Below the pieces are notes generated by a model that made no database searches, was not told the origin of the DNA, and worked only from the letters and a program-made list of their open reading frames with translations. From Sideroxydans sp. (lineage in GTDB: Bacteria > Pseudomonadota > Gammaproteobacteria > Burkholderiales > Gallionellaceae), in the NCBI GenBank assembly GCA_011620315.1, contig WOZO01000206.1:1-38750 (forward strand): a stretch of DNA of 38,750 nucleotides. The letters are read 5' to 3'. Position numbers and translations under genes: made by a program. Numbering within the stretch: position 1 is the first letter of the stretch; each line of letters starts with the position of its first letter. Shown piece by piece: positions 1 to 12,215 of the stretch.

Positions 1-1355
1 ACCGCCTGATCAAGACCGTGCCCGAGGTCGCCAGCGTCTACGGCAAGGCCGGCCGGGCCGAGACCGCGACCGATCCGGCACCGATGGAGATGTTCGAGAC
101 CACCATTCAGTTCAAGCCGAAGAGTGAATGGCGACCCGGCATGACGCAGGACAAGCTGGTTGATGAACTCGACCGCATCGTCAAGGTGCCCGGTGTCGCC
201 AATATCTGGGTACCACCGATTCGCAACCGCATCGACATGCTCGCCACCGGCATCAAGAGCCCGGTCGGCGTCAAGGTAGCCGGTACCGATCTGGCCGTGA
301 TCGACCACGTCACCGGGGAAATCGAAAAGGCGTTGAAGGACGTACCGGGCGTCAGCAGCGCACTTGCCGAGCGGCTTACCGGGGGACGTTACGTGGACGT
401 GACGATCAACCGCGATGCCGCCGCGCGCTTCGGCATGAACATCGCCGACGTGCAATCCGTCATCACCTCGGCGGTCGGCGGCGACAACATCGGCGAGACG
501 GTCGAAGGCCTGCAGCGCTTCCCGATCAACCTGCGCTACCCGCGCGAGATTCGCGACTCGCTGGAGAAGCTGCGCGTGCTGCCCATCATCACCGAGAAGG
601 GGGCACGGCTGGTGCTCTCCGACGTGGCGGACATCCGCATCACTGATGGCCCGCCGATGCTGCGCAGCGAGAACGCACGATTGTCGGGCTGGGTGTACGT
701 GGACATTCGCGGCCGCGACCTCAAGTCGGCGGTGCAGGACATGCAGCGCGTCGTCGTAGAAAAAGTACATATACCGCCTGGCTACTCGATCTCGTGGTCG
801 GGCCAGTTCGAGTTCCTCGAACGGGCAACCGCGAAGTTGAAAGTAGTGGTGCCGTGCACGCTCTTGATCATCTTCGTGCTGCTCTATCTAACCTTCACGC
901 GCTTCGACGAAGCACTGCTGATCATGACGACGCTGCCCTTCGCCCTGGTCGGCGGCATCTGGCTGCTCTACCTGCTGGGCTACAACCTGTCGGTGGCTGG
1001 CGCTGTCGGCTTCATCGCACTGGCCGGGGTGTCAGCCGAGTTCGGCGTGATCATGCTGCTTTACCTCAAGCAGGCGTGGAACGAGCGTGTCGATGCCGAC
1101 ACGACGACGGCAAACGACTTGCTCGACGCGATCCGCGATGGTGCGGTATTGCGCGTGCGGCCCAAGGCGATGACGGTGGCGGTGATTCTCGCCGGACTGC
1201 TGCCGATCATGTTCGGCAGCGGTACCGGGTCGGAAGTGATGCAGCGCATTGCCGCGCCGATGGTCGGCGGCATGATCACTGCGCCGCTGCTCTCAATGTT
1301 CGTGATTCCGGCCGCGTATCTGCTGATGCGTGGCAGGAAACGAAAGCAACCTTGA
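1..1355 (+). CDS. cusA: CusA-type Cu(I)/Ag(I) RND efflux pump, 3' part
   Basis: Inner-membrane proton-driven RND pump of a CusCBA-type system, exporting Cu(I)/Ag(I) through a tripartite channel. The frame is already open at base 3, so the 5' half lies outside the window; about 450 C-terminal residues are present. The segment reading [16 protein letters not shown], then [23 protein letters not shown] and [15 protein letters not shown] follows the CusA subfamily closely, better than CzcA. The C-terminal half of the porter domain is followed by the second set of membrane helices from about base 840 on. Methionines lie in EMFETT, RIDML and RFGMN, regions where CusA proteins carry Met ligands, but I cannot align residue numbers by eye. 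It ends in a basic tail (RGRKRKQP). The metal is inferred from subfamily resemblance. Confidence 0.93.
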   Translation, partial: RLIKTVPEVASVYGKAGRAETATDPAPMEMFETTIQFKPKSEWRPGMTQDKLVDELDRIVKVPGVANIWVPPIRNRIDMLATGIKSPVGVKVAGTDLAVIDHVTGEIEKALKDVPGVSSALAERLTGGRYVDVTINRDAAARFGMNIADVQSVITSAVGGDNIGETVEGLQRFPINLRYPREIRDSLEKLRVLPIITEKGARLVLSDVADIRITDGPPMLRSENARLSGWVYVDIRGRDLKSAVQDMQRVVVEKVHIPPGYSISWSGQFEFLERATAKLKVVVPCTLLIIFVLLYLTFTRFDEALLIMTTLPFALVGGIWLLYLLGYNLSVAGAVGFIALAGVSAEFGVIMLLYLKQAWNERVDADTTTANDLLDAIRDGAVLRVRPKAMTVAVILAGLLPIMFGSGTGSEVMQRIAAPMVGGMITAPLLSMFVIPAAYLLMRGRKRKQP

Positions 1356-1407
1356 ACCATGCATAGAGACACGTGTCTTATGGACAACAAAACTACGCCG
1401 GGGTCGC

Positions 1408-1716
1408 ATGAATAGAGGACCCGTTTTCTGGCTTGCATTGATCCTTGCCCTGTGGCTCCCGATTTACGGCGCCAATGTGGTGGCGATGGTTTCGTGCGAA
1501 CCGGCGATTGGAATATCACCAGCATCAGCACACGCATGAAGTGCAGAAACATGCGCATGAACACCACCGCGATAACTACATCACGATCATGTCCATCAGG
1601 TGCCTTCGGCACAGAGCGAATGGCATACCCATGCGCACCGGGGCGATCCTCGCCCCATAAACACATCCGCATTTTCGGATGTTCATCACCAACATTCGCG
1701 CGGGCAAATACATTGA
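1408..1716 (+). pseudogene. His-rich small secreted/membrane protein, two frameshifts
   Basis: An ATG at 1408 opens a hydrophobic N-terminus (MNRGPVFWLALILALWLP, then GANVVAMVSC) that looks like a signal peptide, 52 bases behind cusA. In that frame it stops at 1537-1539. A different frame from about 1496 to 1578 encodes EYHQHQHTHEVQKHAHEHH. From 1579 the original frame again gives a His-rich sequence (HHDHVHQ, WHTHAHRGD, DVHHQHSRG) up to a stop at 1714-1716. The simplest reading is one gene of about 100 codons, probably a periplasmic metal-binding accessory of the cus operon, broken by two opposite-sign frameshifts. Sequencing error is an alternative. I recognise no named family. Confidence 0.55.
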
Positions 1717-1753
1717 TGCGGAACTGTTCTTATTTGAGGCTATACTGCCGCCC

Positions 1754-2107
1754 GTGCGCCGCTACCTGATTCTATTTCTGGTATTCCTCCTGCCGATCCA
1801 GGTTTCCTGGGCGGTGGTGGCAAACTATTGCGACCGCCATCAGGAAGCAGCTGTACTTCATCTCGGGCATCACGAAGACGAACGCCATGTGTCGCCCGAT
1901 GTTTCAGATGATGGACAACTCCCTGCCAGCGAATCCAGTGCTGGCCAATGCCATGACCACTTGTCCGGCTTTATTGCCCTGCTGCTTAACGAATCGTCTG
2001 TTTCGATAAGCGCCATGTCTCTTCTGCAACTGCATGGCATTGAACCGAGCTTCGCCACGCTGCCCCCCTCCCAGCCCGAACGCCCCAACTGGTCTGCTCT
2101 CGCCTGA
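1754..2107 (+). CDS. czcI: CzcI-like small periplasmic protein
   Basis: A small exported protein of the type found directly before czcC in czc operons; CzcI is thought to modulate czc expression from the periplasm. I chose GTG 1754, which begins VRRYLILFLVFLLPIQ, a signal peptide, and gives 117 residues, close to the 115 of the paralogue at 22557-22904. A longer reading from ATG 1679 adds a non-hydrophobic leader that overlaps the upstream pseudogene. Shared with the paralogue are the signal-peptide pattern ending SWAV/AWAV, HxGHH near the front, and a C-terminal PERPxWxxLA/PERPKWTLAA signature. A TATACT hexamer ends eight bases before the GTG and could be a -10 element, but no clear -35 is visible. 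Function is by family and position only. Confidence 0.7.
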   Translation: MRRYLILFLVFLLPIQVSWAVVANYCDRHQEAAVLHLGHHEDERHVSPDVSDDGQLPASESSAGQCHDHLSGFIALLLNESSVSISAMSLLQLHGIEPSFATLPPSQPERPNWSALA

Positions 2108-2199
2108 TACGGCGAGACGGGCGTTATCCATTGCTTTAGCAGTTCCCTGCGGCACTGCCCCGTTTCGTCGAGTTTATCCCCTCATGCGTGGAGAATTCG

Positions 2200-3468
2200 A
2201 TGCGAAAGTATTTTTTGCTGCCATTTCTGGCGGCTGTTTTGTTCCAACCTTTGTTTGCGCTGTCCGCCGAGTTAGGCAGTTCCGGCCTTGTCGAACCGGG
2301 TGGGCCGCTGTCGCTGGATACGGCCCTTTCATTGACCCTGCAAGCCAATGCCGAGGTTTCGGCGGCGGCGCGCGAACTGGAAGCAGTGGAAGCGACAGTC
2401 ACCCAAGCCGGCGTACTGCCAAACCCCGAGCTGCAAACGCTCGCCGAAGACCGTCGGCGCGAGTCGCGCACCACGACGGTACAGATCAACCAGCGTATCT
2501 CGTTGAGCGGCAAGCGCTCGGCGCGCGTTCGTGCCGCCGAACGTTCGCGCGACATTGCCGGCAGCGATCTCTCCGCCACCAGGGCGGACATTCGCGCGGG
2601 CCTGATTGCCGCCTTCTTCGATGTCCTGATCGCGCAGGAACGACTGCGGCTGGCGCAGGCCTCCGCCGATCTGGCGAAGCGCGGCACGTCTGCGGCAGCA
2701 AAGCGCGTGGCGGCTGGCAAAGTTTCGCCGGTGGAAGAAACCAAGGCCCGCGTGGCCGAGGCGGGTGTGAAGATCGAACTTGCGCAGGCCAGCAGCGAAT
2801 TGCGCTTGATGCGTCAGCGCCTCACGGCATATTGGGGCAACCCGTCACCACGTTTCGATGCCGCTGTTGGCGAAGCGAACTCACTCCCCGATGCTGGCAA
2901 TCTGGATGATGTTGTACAGCGCCTCGATACCACGCCGGAAATGCGCCGTGCCAGCCTGGAAGTGGAACGCCGTCGCGCGCTCACCGATGTCGAACGCAGC
3001 AGTCGCATCCCTGATGTGACCGTGAGTCTCGGTGCCAAGCGCGACGAACTACTGGGACGCAATCTTGCCATCGTCGGCCTCTCGATCCCGATACCGCTGT
3101 TCGACCGTAATCAGGGCAATCTTGGCGAGGCCATTTCACGCCAGGACAAAGCGCGCGACGAACTCGCTGCAACGCGAGTCCGCGTCCAGGGCGAAGCAAT
3201 GCAGGCATGGCAGCAACTGGACATGGCCCGCAGTGAAGCATTGGTGCTGGAAAGCGAAGTGCTGCCCGGCGCGCAATCGGCGCTCGATGCGGCGACCACG
3301 GGTTTTGAGTACGGCAAGTTTGCTTTCCTCGACGTACTCGATGCACAACGCACCTTGTTCCAGGCCCGTGCGCAATACCTTCGTGCGCTGTCGTCAGTGC
3401 ATCGCGCACGTGCGCAACTCGACAGCATTCTCGGCACGGGCACCAACAACATTGCCGAACAAAAGTAA
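2200..3468 (+). CDS. czcC: CzcC outer-membrane efflux factor
   Basis: TolC-family outer-membrane channel of the first CzcCBA system. The start ATG 2200 is preceded by GGAG at 2190-2193 and opens a signal peptide (MRKYFLLPFLAAVLFQPLF, then ALSA). An upstream in-frame GTG at 2188 lies inside that ribosome-binding site and is less likely. About 422 residues, typical for CzcC. Two OEP repeats are visible: a first half with LSLDTALSLTLQANAE and Ala/Arg-rich helices, and a second with SRIPDVTVSLGAKRDELLGRN, then GLSIPIPLFDRNQG, the characteristic loop of this family. It is followed 10 bases later by czcB. The leader GGAGAATTCGATGCGAA is identical to that of the second czcC at 22457, marking the two operons as paralogues. 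Confidence 0.93.
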   Translation: MRKYFLLPFLAAVLFQPLFALSAELGSSGLVEPGGPLSLDTALSLTLQANAEVSAAARELEAVEATVTQAGVLPNPELQTLAEDRRRESRTTTVQINQRISLSGKRSARVRAAERSRDIAGSDLSATRADIRAGLIAAFFDVLIAQERLRLAQASADLAKRGTSAAAKRVAAGKVSPVEETKARVAEAGVKIELAQASSELRLMRQRLTAYWGNPSPRFDAAVGEANSLPDAGNLDDVVQRLDTTPEMRRASLEVERRRALTDVERSSRIPDVTVSLGAKRDELLGRNLAIVGLSIPIPLFDRNQGNLGEAISRQDKARDELAATRVRVQGEAMQAWQQLDMARSEALVLESEVLPGAQSALDAATTGFEYGKFAFLDVLDAQRTLFQARAQYLRALSSVHRARAQLDSILGTGTNNIAEQK

Positions 3469-3478
3469 GGAATCGAAA

Positions 3479-5035
3479 ATGACATCAACGACATCAAGCA
3501 ACAAACAAAAGCGCATCCTCATCGCCGTCATCGTGATCGGTATTCTTCTCGGTGGTGCAATTCTACTGACCGGAAAAAGTCAGCCCGCAGGAGATGAGCA
3601 TGGTCATGGCGGCCATGAAGAATCCGGCCATGCCGAAAAAGGTGGCGATCACGAAGAAGGCGAGAGCGAAGAAGGTGAAGAGCACGAAATCGCCAAAGGT
3701 CCGCATGGTGGCAAGCTCTTCACCGATGGCGACTATGCGCTCGAAGTCACCATTTTTGAGCAGGGAGTCGAACCGCAGTTTCGTCTCTACACCTATCTCA
3801 AGGACAAGCCGCTTGATCCGGCGCAAAGCAAGGTCGAGCTGACGCTGGAGCGTCTTGGTCGCGCGCCGCAGGTGTTCAAGTTTGCCAAGGAAGGCGACTA
3901 CCTCAAGGGTGATGCCATCGTGATCGAGCCACATTCGTTCAAAGTCACGGCCACGGCGACGCATGCGGGCAAGCAACACAAGTTTGCTTACGAGCAAGTC
4001 GAAGCGCGCGTCACCATGAACGATGCGCAAGTTCAGCAGGCTGGTGTCGAGATTGCCACTGCCGGCCCGGCGAAAATAGCGACAAAACTGCAATTGCTCG
4101 GCGAAGTTCGCTACAACGGCGACCGCACGGTGCACGTCGTGCCACGCACTGCTGGTCGGGTCGAATCCGTCGCGGTGAGCGCTGGCGAAGCGGTTAAAAA
4201 GGGCCAGGTACTGGCCGTGCTGTCGAGCCAGATGCTGGCGGATCAACGCAGCGAACAGTTAGCGGCGCAGAAACGGCTCACTCTCGCGCGTACGAGCTAT
4301 GCACGCGAGAAAAAATTGTGGGAAGAAAAAATCTCTGCCGAGCAGGACTATTTGCAAGCGCAGGCTACCTTGCAAGAAGCGGAAATTGCCGAGCAAAGTT
4401 CACGGCAAAAGCTTGTCGCCTTGGGTGGAACAGCAGCAGGGAGTGGCAGCGACCTGACGCGCTTCGAAATTCGTTCGCCGATTGACGGCATCGTCACCGA
4501 GAAAAACCTGTCGGTTGGCGAAGCGTTGAAAGAAGACAGCGCAGTGTTCTCCGTCTCTGATCTTTCCACGGTGTGGGTGGAAGCGCCGGTCGCTGTACAA
4601 AACCTCGCTGCCATCAGCGGTGGACAAAAAGCCACGGTGCGTGCCAATGCCTTCACGGCGGAAGCGGAAGGGAAAATTGCCTACGTTAGCGCGCTGGTTG
4701 GCGAACAGACGCGATCAGCAATGGCGCGCATCGTACTGGCCAATCCAAAGGGACTCTGGCGTCCGGGCCTGCCGGTAACGGTGGACGTCGTGTCGAACGA
4801 AGCGCAGGTCTCCGTTGCCGTGGAGGCTGAAGCGATCCAGAGCGTGCGCGAAAGGCAGGTAGTGTTTGGCCGCTACGGCGATGCTTTCGAAGCGCGGCCA
4901 CTTACCTTGGGCCGCAGCGACGGGCGTTTTGTCGAGGTGCTGGAAGGGTTGGATGCCGGCGAGAAATACGCGACCAAGAACAGTTTTCTGATCAAGGCAG
5001 ACATCGGCAAGTCCGGCGCCAGCCACGATCATTGA
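3479..5035 (+). CDS. czcB: CzcB membrane-fusion protein, His/Glu-rich
   Basis: Periplasmic adaptor of the first CzcCBA pump. ATG 3479 follows TAAGGA. About 518 residues: an N-terminal membrane anchor (RILIAVIVIGILLGGAILL), then an acidic His-rich stretch (HGHGGHEESGHAEKGGDHEE and onwards, roughly residues 39-68) likely to bind metal. After it comes the CzcB-type KGPHGGKLF domain. The barrel-sandwich halves are VVPRTAGRVESVAVSAGE and EIRSPIDGIVTEKNLSVGE, flanking an alpha-hairpin with lysine/glutamine-rich helices, and a beta-barrel and membrane-proximal domain follow. It is longer than CzcB2 (413 aa) because of the extra N-terminal domain. Thirteen bases separate it from the PII-like gene, so it is in the same operon. 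Confidence 0.93.
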   Translation: MTSTTSSNKQKRILIAVIVIGILLGGAILLTGKSQPAGDEHGHGGHEESGHAEKGGDHEEGESEEGEEHEIAKGPHGGKLFTDGDYALEVTIFEQGVEPQFRLYTYLKDKPLDPAQSKVELTLERLGRAPQVFKFAKEGDYLKGDAIVIEPHSFKVTATATHAGKQHKFAYEQVEARVTMNDAQVQQAGVEIATAGPAKIATKLQLLGEVRYNGDRTVHVVPRTAGRVESVAVSAGEAVKKGQVLAVLSSQMLADQRSEQLAAQKRLTLARTSYAREKKLWEEKISAEQDYLQAQATLQEAEIAEQSSRQKLVALGGTAAGSGSDLTRFEIRSPIDGIVTEKNLSVGEALKEDSAVFSVSDLSTVWVEAPVAVQNLAAISGGQKATVRANAFTAEAEGKIAYVSALVGEQTRSAMARIVLANPKGLWRPGLPVTVDVVSNEAQVSVAVEAEAIQSVRERQVVFGRYGDAFEARPLTLGRSDGRFVEVLEGLDAGEKYATKNSFLIKADIGKSGASHDH

Positions 5036-5048
5036 AAGGGGAATACTC

Positions 5049-8578
<3,530 letters not shown>

Positions 8579-8610
8579 ACAAAATACCGCTGAATTAATC
8601 GATAAAGATA

Positions 8611-9066
8611 ATGGATATCGACACTGAGCTTCTTTACGCTGCCCGCATGGTGATCGCTGCGCTACTCGGTGGTTTGATTGGCTGGGAAAGAGAGCGCCAT
8701 GCGAGTGATGCGGGCATTCGAACTTATATGGCAATCGCGCTAGGTGCTTGCGCATTCAGCCTGATATCTCTTCATCTGACAAATGATCCGGCACGTATCG
8801 CGGCGCAAGTGGTCAGCGGCATAGGCTTTATCGGCGCGGGCGTCATTTTCCAGAACAAGGGAAGTGTTGCAGGGCTTACGACTGCTGCCACGCTGTGGGC
8901 GACGGCGGCAGTCGGTATGGCCAGCGCCTTCGGCATGTATGTGTTGGCGATCATCACGGGAGTGCTTGTTTTTTTAACCCTCGCGCTGCACCACCTGCCC
9001 GGTTGGGACCGGCTCAGCGGAAAACACGGCAAGCAAGACCATGGCGAGCAGGAAACCGTCGATTAG
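8611..9066 (+). CDS. MgtC/SapB family membrane protein
   Basis: A 151-residue integral membrane protein with four or five predicted helices. The sequence ARMVIAALLGGLIGWERER, then GIRTYMAIALGACAF, then VVSGIGFIGAGVIF and GLTTAATLWATAAVGMA, is the conserved core of the MgtC/SapB family. A short His/charged tail (KHGKQDHGEQETVD) follows. It lacks the long cytosolic C-terminal domain of Salmonella MgtC, so it is the short SapB-like form. It starts 32 bases after czcA with only a weak AAAGA ribosome site and may be the next cistron of the czc operon. MgtC-type proteins are linked to Mg limitation and envelope ATP synthase control; its role in a czc setting is not established. Confidence 0.85.
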   Translation: MDIDTELLYAARMVIAALLGGLIGWERERHASDAGIRTYMAIALGACAFSLISLHLTNDPARIAAQVVSGIGFIGAGVIFQNKGSVAGLTTAATLWATAAVGMASAFGMYVLAIITGVLVFLTLALHHLPGWDRLSGKHGKQDHGEQETVD

Positions 9067-9113
9067 CGCAAGCAACTTTTATCAGCCTTAAATCACTTAC
9101 AGAGGAGTAAATC

Positions 9114-9422
9114 ATGGGATTGCTTGAACGGATGGTAGGTAATTTGATGCGCGGTAACTTTGGCGGACATCACGGAGGCTATCAAGCTGGTCATCACAGT
9201 GGCGGATCAAAACATGGCTACGGCAATTATCCGGGCTCTCCGCAAGGCTCTGGCTCTGGCGGCGGCAATCCATGCGCCAAATGCGGCACCGTCAATGCTG
9301 CGGCAGCACGCTTCTGTCAGCAATGCGGCTCACCGCTGTCGCCTAAAATATGTTCTGGTTGTGGTACAGAACTGCCATCAGGTACGAAATTTTGCAGCCA
9401 ATGCGGCAAACCTCAGCAGTAA
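9114..9422 (+). CDS. Double zinc-ribbon protein with Gly/His-rich N-terminus
   Basis: A 102-residue soluble protein with a good GAGGAG site before ATG 9114. Residues about 17-55 are rich in Gly, His and Ser (GGHHGGYQAGHHSGGSKHGY). Two CxxC-x(n)-CxxC zinc ribbons follow: CAKCGTVNAAAARFCQQCG and CSGCGTELPSGTKFCSQCG. This is the zinc-ribbon/zinc-finger-ribbon architecture seen in many small bacterial proteins of unknown role. Placed 47 bases behind mgtC at the end of the czc operon, it could buffer or sense cytosolic Zn. No enzymatic domain is visible. Confidence 0.75.
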   Translation: MGLLERMVGNLMRGNFGGHHGGYQAGHHSGGSKHGYGNYPGSPQGSGSGGGNPCAKCGTVNAAAARFCQQCGSPLSPKICSGCGTELPSGTKFCSQCGKPQQ

Positions 9423-9592
9423 TGCACAGCTGTTGGAGCATTCGATTTTTGATGGGCCGCATCCTGATTGGTTGACACTCTGCAAGATGCTGACCAACAA
9501 TATTCAAGGTTACACGTGGCTAAGGCATCAAGACGTTGCTGTTACGAAAGTGACGAAGACTCGCGCAGTCTGATGCCGGGCTCAAGATGGGC

Positions 9593-9741
9593 AAGTTTTT
9601 AGCGGGAACAAAAAAATCTGTTCATCTCGTAGTTAACATCTTGCCGCACACATGAAGGCTCGCGTAAAAGAATTAGTCGCATCGACTGAGCGGCGTAGCA
9701 CGCCGCATTTCTTGCCTGGGTATGCGCCGGACATATTTCCG
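9593..9741 (+). mobile_element. IS630-type transposase remnant
   Basis: The 437-base stretch 9423-9859 has no intact gene. Within it, one frame reads KFLAGTKKSVHLVVN up to a stop at 9653. The next frame, from ATG 9652, reads KARVKELVAST, then HFLPGYAPDIFP. Together these resemble the C-terminal catalytic region of IS630-family transposases (KPVxLVVDxxPxHK, then RVKEFVAS, then LHFLPGYAPDLNPxE) with a frameshift and loss of the final D/E context. No terminal inverted repeats were found. The rest of the stretch shows nothing I can identify. Confidence 0.5.
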
Positions 9742-9859
9742 ATCAGCAGCGCGCAGTCATGTCAAGCATACCAGCGCGGCACAATGCTCATTGCGTGCCG
9801 GATGTCTCTGAAACAGGTTGCCGCTCCCAACACAGAGCGACGCTTTGCATCAAACGAAA

Positions 9860-11941
9860 TCAGAACCTCAGCTTCAGTCCTACATCGATAGAACGACCCT
9901 GCCCGAGCAACGAACCAATTTGCCCACCCGCCGAAGCAGCGGCGATATTGACGCCGCCCAGCGGCAAGGCGTAGTTGCGGTCGAACAGATTACGGACGCC
10001 AACCAAGACACTGACGCCATTTGACAGTTGGTAGCGGGTACCGATATTGACCAGCGCATAGCCCGAGGTCTGGTCTTCAAGTCGTCGCACATCCACATCG
10101 GACTTGGCTGCCACCAGCAGCAGTTCCACCGAATTTGTCCAGGCCTTCAGTTGCTGCTCCAAGCCGAGCGTCAGGTTGGGCGGCATGATGTGGTACAGGT
10201 CACCGCCATCATTGCGTCGGCCGCGCGTCCAGTCGAACTTGCCCTTGAAATCGCCGCTGCCATAGCTTGGGGTCTCCCATACCGGTGTATGCCAGACAAG
10301 GTTTACACCATACAGGTGGGCATCATGGTTGGCGAATTTCAGTAGTGCCTTGGTGTAGCCGGCCATGCTCATGTAAGTGCCGAGCGGATCGACGTCGATG
10401 TAATCCTTGACATAGGTATAAAACGGCGTGAGCTTGACGTCCCACGCACTCGTGCCCGCATCATGCCAATCAGCCGTAGCACTAATCGTGTGCGCCACTT
10501 CGGGCTTGAGGTCGATGTCGCCCGTATAGCCGTTGGCATCTCCGAACCAGCCGATCATGGTCTGCGCCATGGTGCCGGCACCCCACGAGTAGCGCTCGTA
10601 CAGATTCGGCGAGCGGGTCTTACGGGCATAACCGAATTCATAGCTGGCCGTCCGGACGGGTTCGTATCGGAACAGCGCAGTCAAATCGATGTTGTTGTCG
10701 CGCTTGTCGTGGCTGCGCGCATTAAACGCATTCGCCGCCGCCGTATCCATCGCGCACATCATGCCGCAGCCGTAATCCTGCACATTGCCGGTATCGGTCT
10801 TGACCGATTCATGACGAACGCCCAGCAGCGATGACCATTGCTGGTTGAGCTTGCTCTCCCATTCGGCAAACAGGGCAAAGCGGTCGCGCGCGCCGTCGTT
10901 GATGTTCACATAGGTCTTCGGCCCCATCATCATGGAGCCTGCCAGCGGCGGCCACCAGTCGTTCAGTGTGAAGCGATGGTATTCATTGCCCAGACGCAGC
11001 GTATCGCCATCCTTCAGCGGCAACTCGGCCTTGAACGTATAGCCGATATCGCGGCCATGCGTGTCCATTGGCATATTGCCGGGCTTCTCCTGCGTGAAGA
11101 ACCCCATCTTGTGCCGAGTGTCCTGCCAATAGACCTTGGCCTCCAGCTTGCCCCAGGCGAATTCGCCGTTATAACCAAGATTGGCGAACACGCCGTGGTT
11201 GCCGGTCATGTCCATGTACTGGTTGGGAAAGCCCTGATAGGGAATGGTTTGTTCGCCCACCTTCAATATCCACAGATTGCCGTCGCCCTGCGCACCCAGC
11301 GTTACGGACTGGTTGCTGCTCTTGTACAGGGTGTCGAGCACCTTGTGGCCGTTGCCATCCTTGTAGCTGTCGCCCTGTGCCTGGGCGCCGCTGTAATTCA
11401 GGCTGAGGCGATCACTGGCAACCGTACCGCTCACGTTGGTGGTCAGGCTGTTGTCCACGCTGCGGCTGAGGATCGAAGCGTCGCCCATGGTCAGAATACC
11501 GGCGCCCGTCTTGGCAAACACTGGCTGCGTGGACGAGATATTGATGGTGCCGGCGATGCTGTCGCCGCCCATGCTCACCGGCGTGATACCCGCCATGACA
11601 TTCGCAACCCTTACCTGCGTGGGGTCGATGTAGGAAAGCGGCGCGTTCATGTGGTTGCCGCAGGCAGAGGTAATCTCGGCACCATCGATGCGAATCTTGA
11701 TGCGATCATCGGCAAGGCCGCGCAAGACCGGAAGACCGGAAACGCCACCCGCCGAATAAACGCTGAAGCCGGAATGGCCTGAAAGCAACGCAGCGGTATC
11801 ACTGGTCGCAAGGCTGCCGGAAAACGAATCATCCTTGATTGCCGTATCCCGGACGATGACTTCTTTCAGTGTGGTTTCGTCAGCGGCGAATGCCGCACAA
11901 GGGAGAATCACGACCACCAAGGCCAGAAAACCTCTACGCAT
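9860..11941 (-). CDS. OprC-like TonB-dependent copper receptor
   Basis: A 693-residue outer-membrane receptor with a signal peptide (RRGFLALVVVILPCAAFA) and a TonB-box-like TTLKEVIV. The plug has VLRGLADDRIKIRIDGAEI, then ITSACGNHMNAPLSYIDPTQV, the diagnostic segment of TonB-dependent copper receptors (OprC/NosA group). It contains a CxxxM pair like the Cu-binding pair of OprC, followed by VMAGITPVSMGGDSIAGTI. A Met/His stretch (QEKPGNMPMDTHGRD) and DWWPPLAGSMMMGPKTYV lie in the barrel, and it ends in the terminal Phe required for outer-membrane assembly (GLKLRF). It probably imports copper or another transition metal. It is convergent with the upstream plus-strand czc operon and separated from the CDF gene by 274 bases, so it may have its own promoter. 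Confidence 0.88.
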   Translation of the reverse strand: MRRGFLALVVVILPCAAFAADETTLKEVIVRDTAIKDDSFSGSLATSDTAALLSGHSGFSVYSAGGVSGLPVLRGLADDRIKIRIDGAEITSACGNHMNAPLSYIDPTQVRVANVMAGITPVSMGGDSIAGTINISSTQPVFAKTGAGILTMGDASILSRSVDNSLTTNVSGTVASDRLSLNYSGAQAQGDSYKDGNGHKVLDTLYKSSNQSVTLGAQGDGNLWILKVGEQTIPYQGFPNQYMDMTGNHGVFANLGYNGEFAWGKLEAKVYWQDTRHKMGFFTQEKPGNMPMDTHGRDIGYTFKAELPLKDGDTLRLGNEYHRFTLNDWWPPLAGSMMMGPKTYVNINDGARDRFALFAEWESKLNQQWSSLLGVRHESVKTDTGNVQDYGCGMMCAMDTAAANAFNARSHDKRDNNIDLTALFRYEPVRTASYEFGYARKTRSPNLYERYSWGAGTMAQTMIGWFGDANGYTGDIDLKPEVAHTISATADWHDAGTSAWDVKLTPFYTYVKDYIDVDPLGTYMSMAGYTKALLKFANHDAHLYGVNLVWHTPVWETPSYGSGDFKGKFDWTRGRRNDGGDLYHIMPPNLTLGLEQQLKAWTNSVELLLVAAKSDVDVRRLEDQTSGYALVNIGTRYQLSNGVSVLVGVRNLFDRNYALPLGGVNIAAASAGGQIGSLLGQGRSIDVGLKLRF

Positions 11942-11992
11942 AGCTGCCTCAAAAAAAGAACCGATTCTATGGGGCTAGAGCATCGGCCTTCT

Positions 11993-12007
11993 GCGACAAA
12001 TTGTCGC
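11993..12007. promoter_or_regulatory. Candidate operator upstream of the copper receptor
   Basis: A perfect dyad GCGACAA-A-TTGTCGC lies 52 bases upstream of the receptor start codon. The core GACAA/TTGTC resembles the arms of CusR/CopR-type copper boxes, though those usually have a two-base centre while this has one. Regulation is inferred; no adjacent regulator gene is present. Confidence 0.35.
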
Positions 12008-12215
12008 GGTCGGATGGATAATTGCGGCAGATGGGTTTGATTCCACGCAACAATCAGTCGCAATGGGTGAAGATAGCGCGTTGGTCTCGATTTGAAAATC
12101 GGTACGTGATGAATTCGTGATCGCAGGGGGGCCCGAGGAGTGAATGCCCTTGTTTTGTCGGATTCATCCACATAAGGTTCTTTAACCCACCTGAATCGAC
12201 GAGACCCGTTGAAGG

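Noticed and set aside
1679-1753. Longer CzcI start at ATG 1679
   Set aside because: It adds a polar leader before the signal peptide and overlaps the upstream pseudogene; GTG 1754 gives the same length as the paralogue.
10838-11782. Long plus-strand ORF of 314 codons inside the copper receptor
   Set aside because: It is antisense to a receptor with clear plug and barrel motifs, and its own translation has no family features; a shadow of GC-rich coding.
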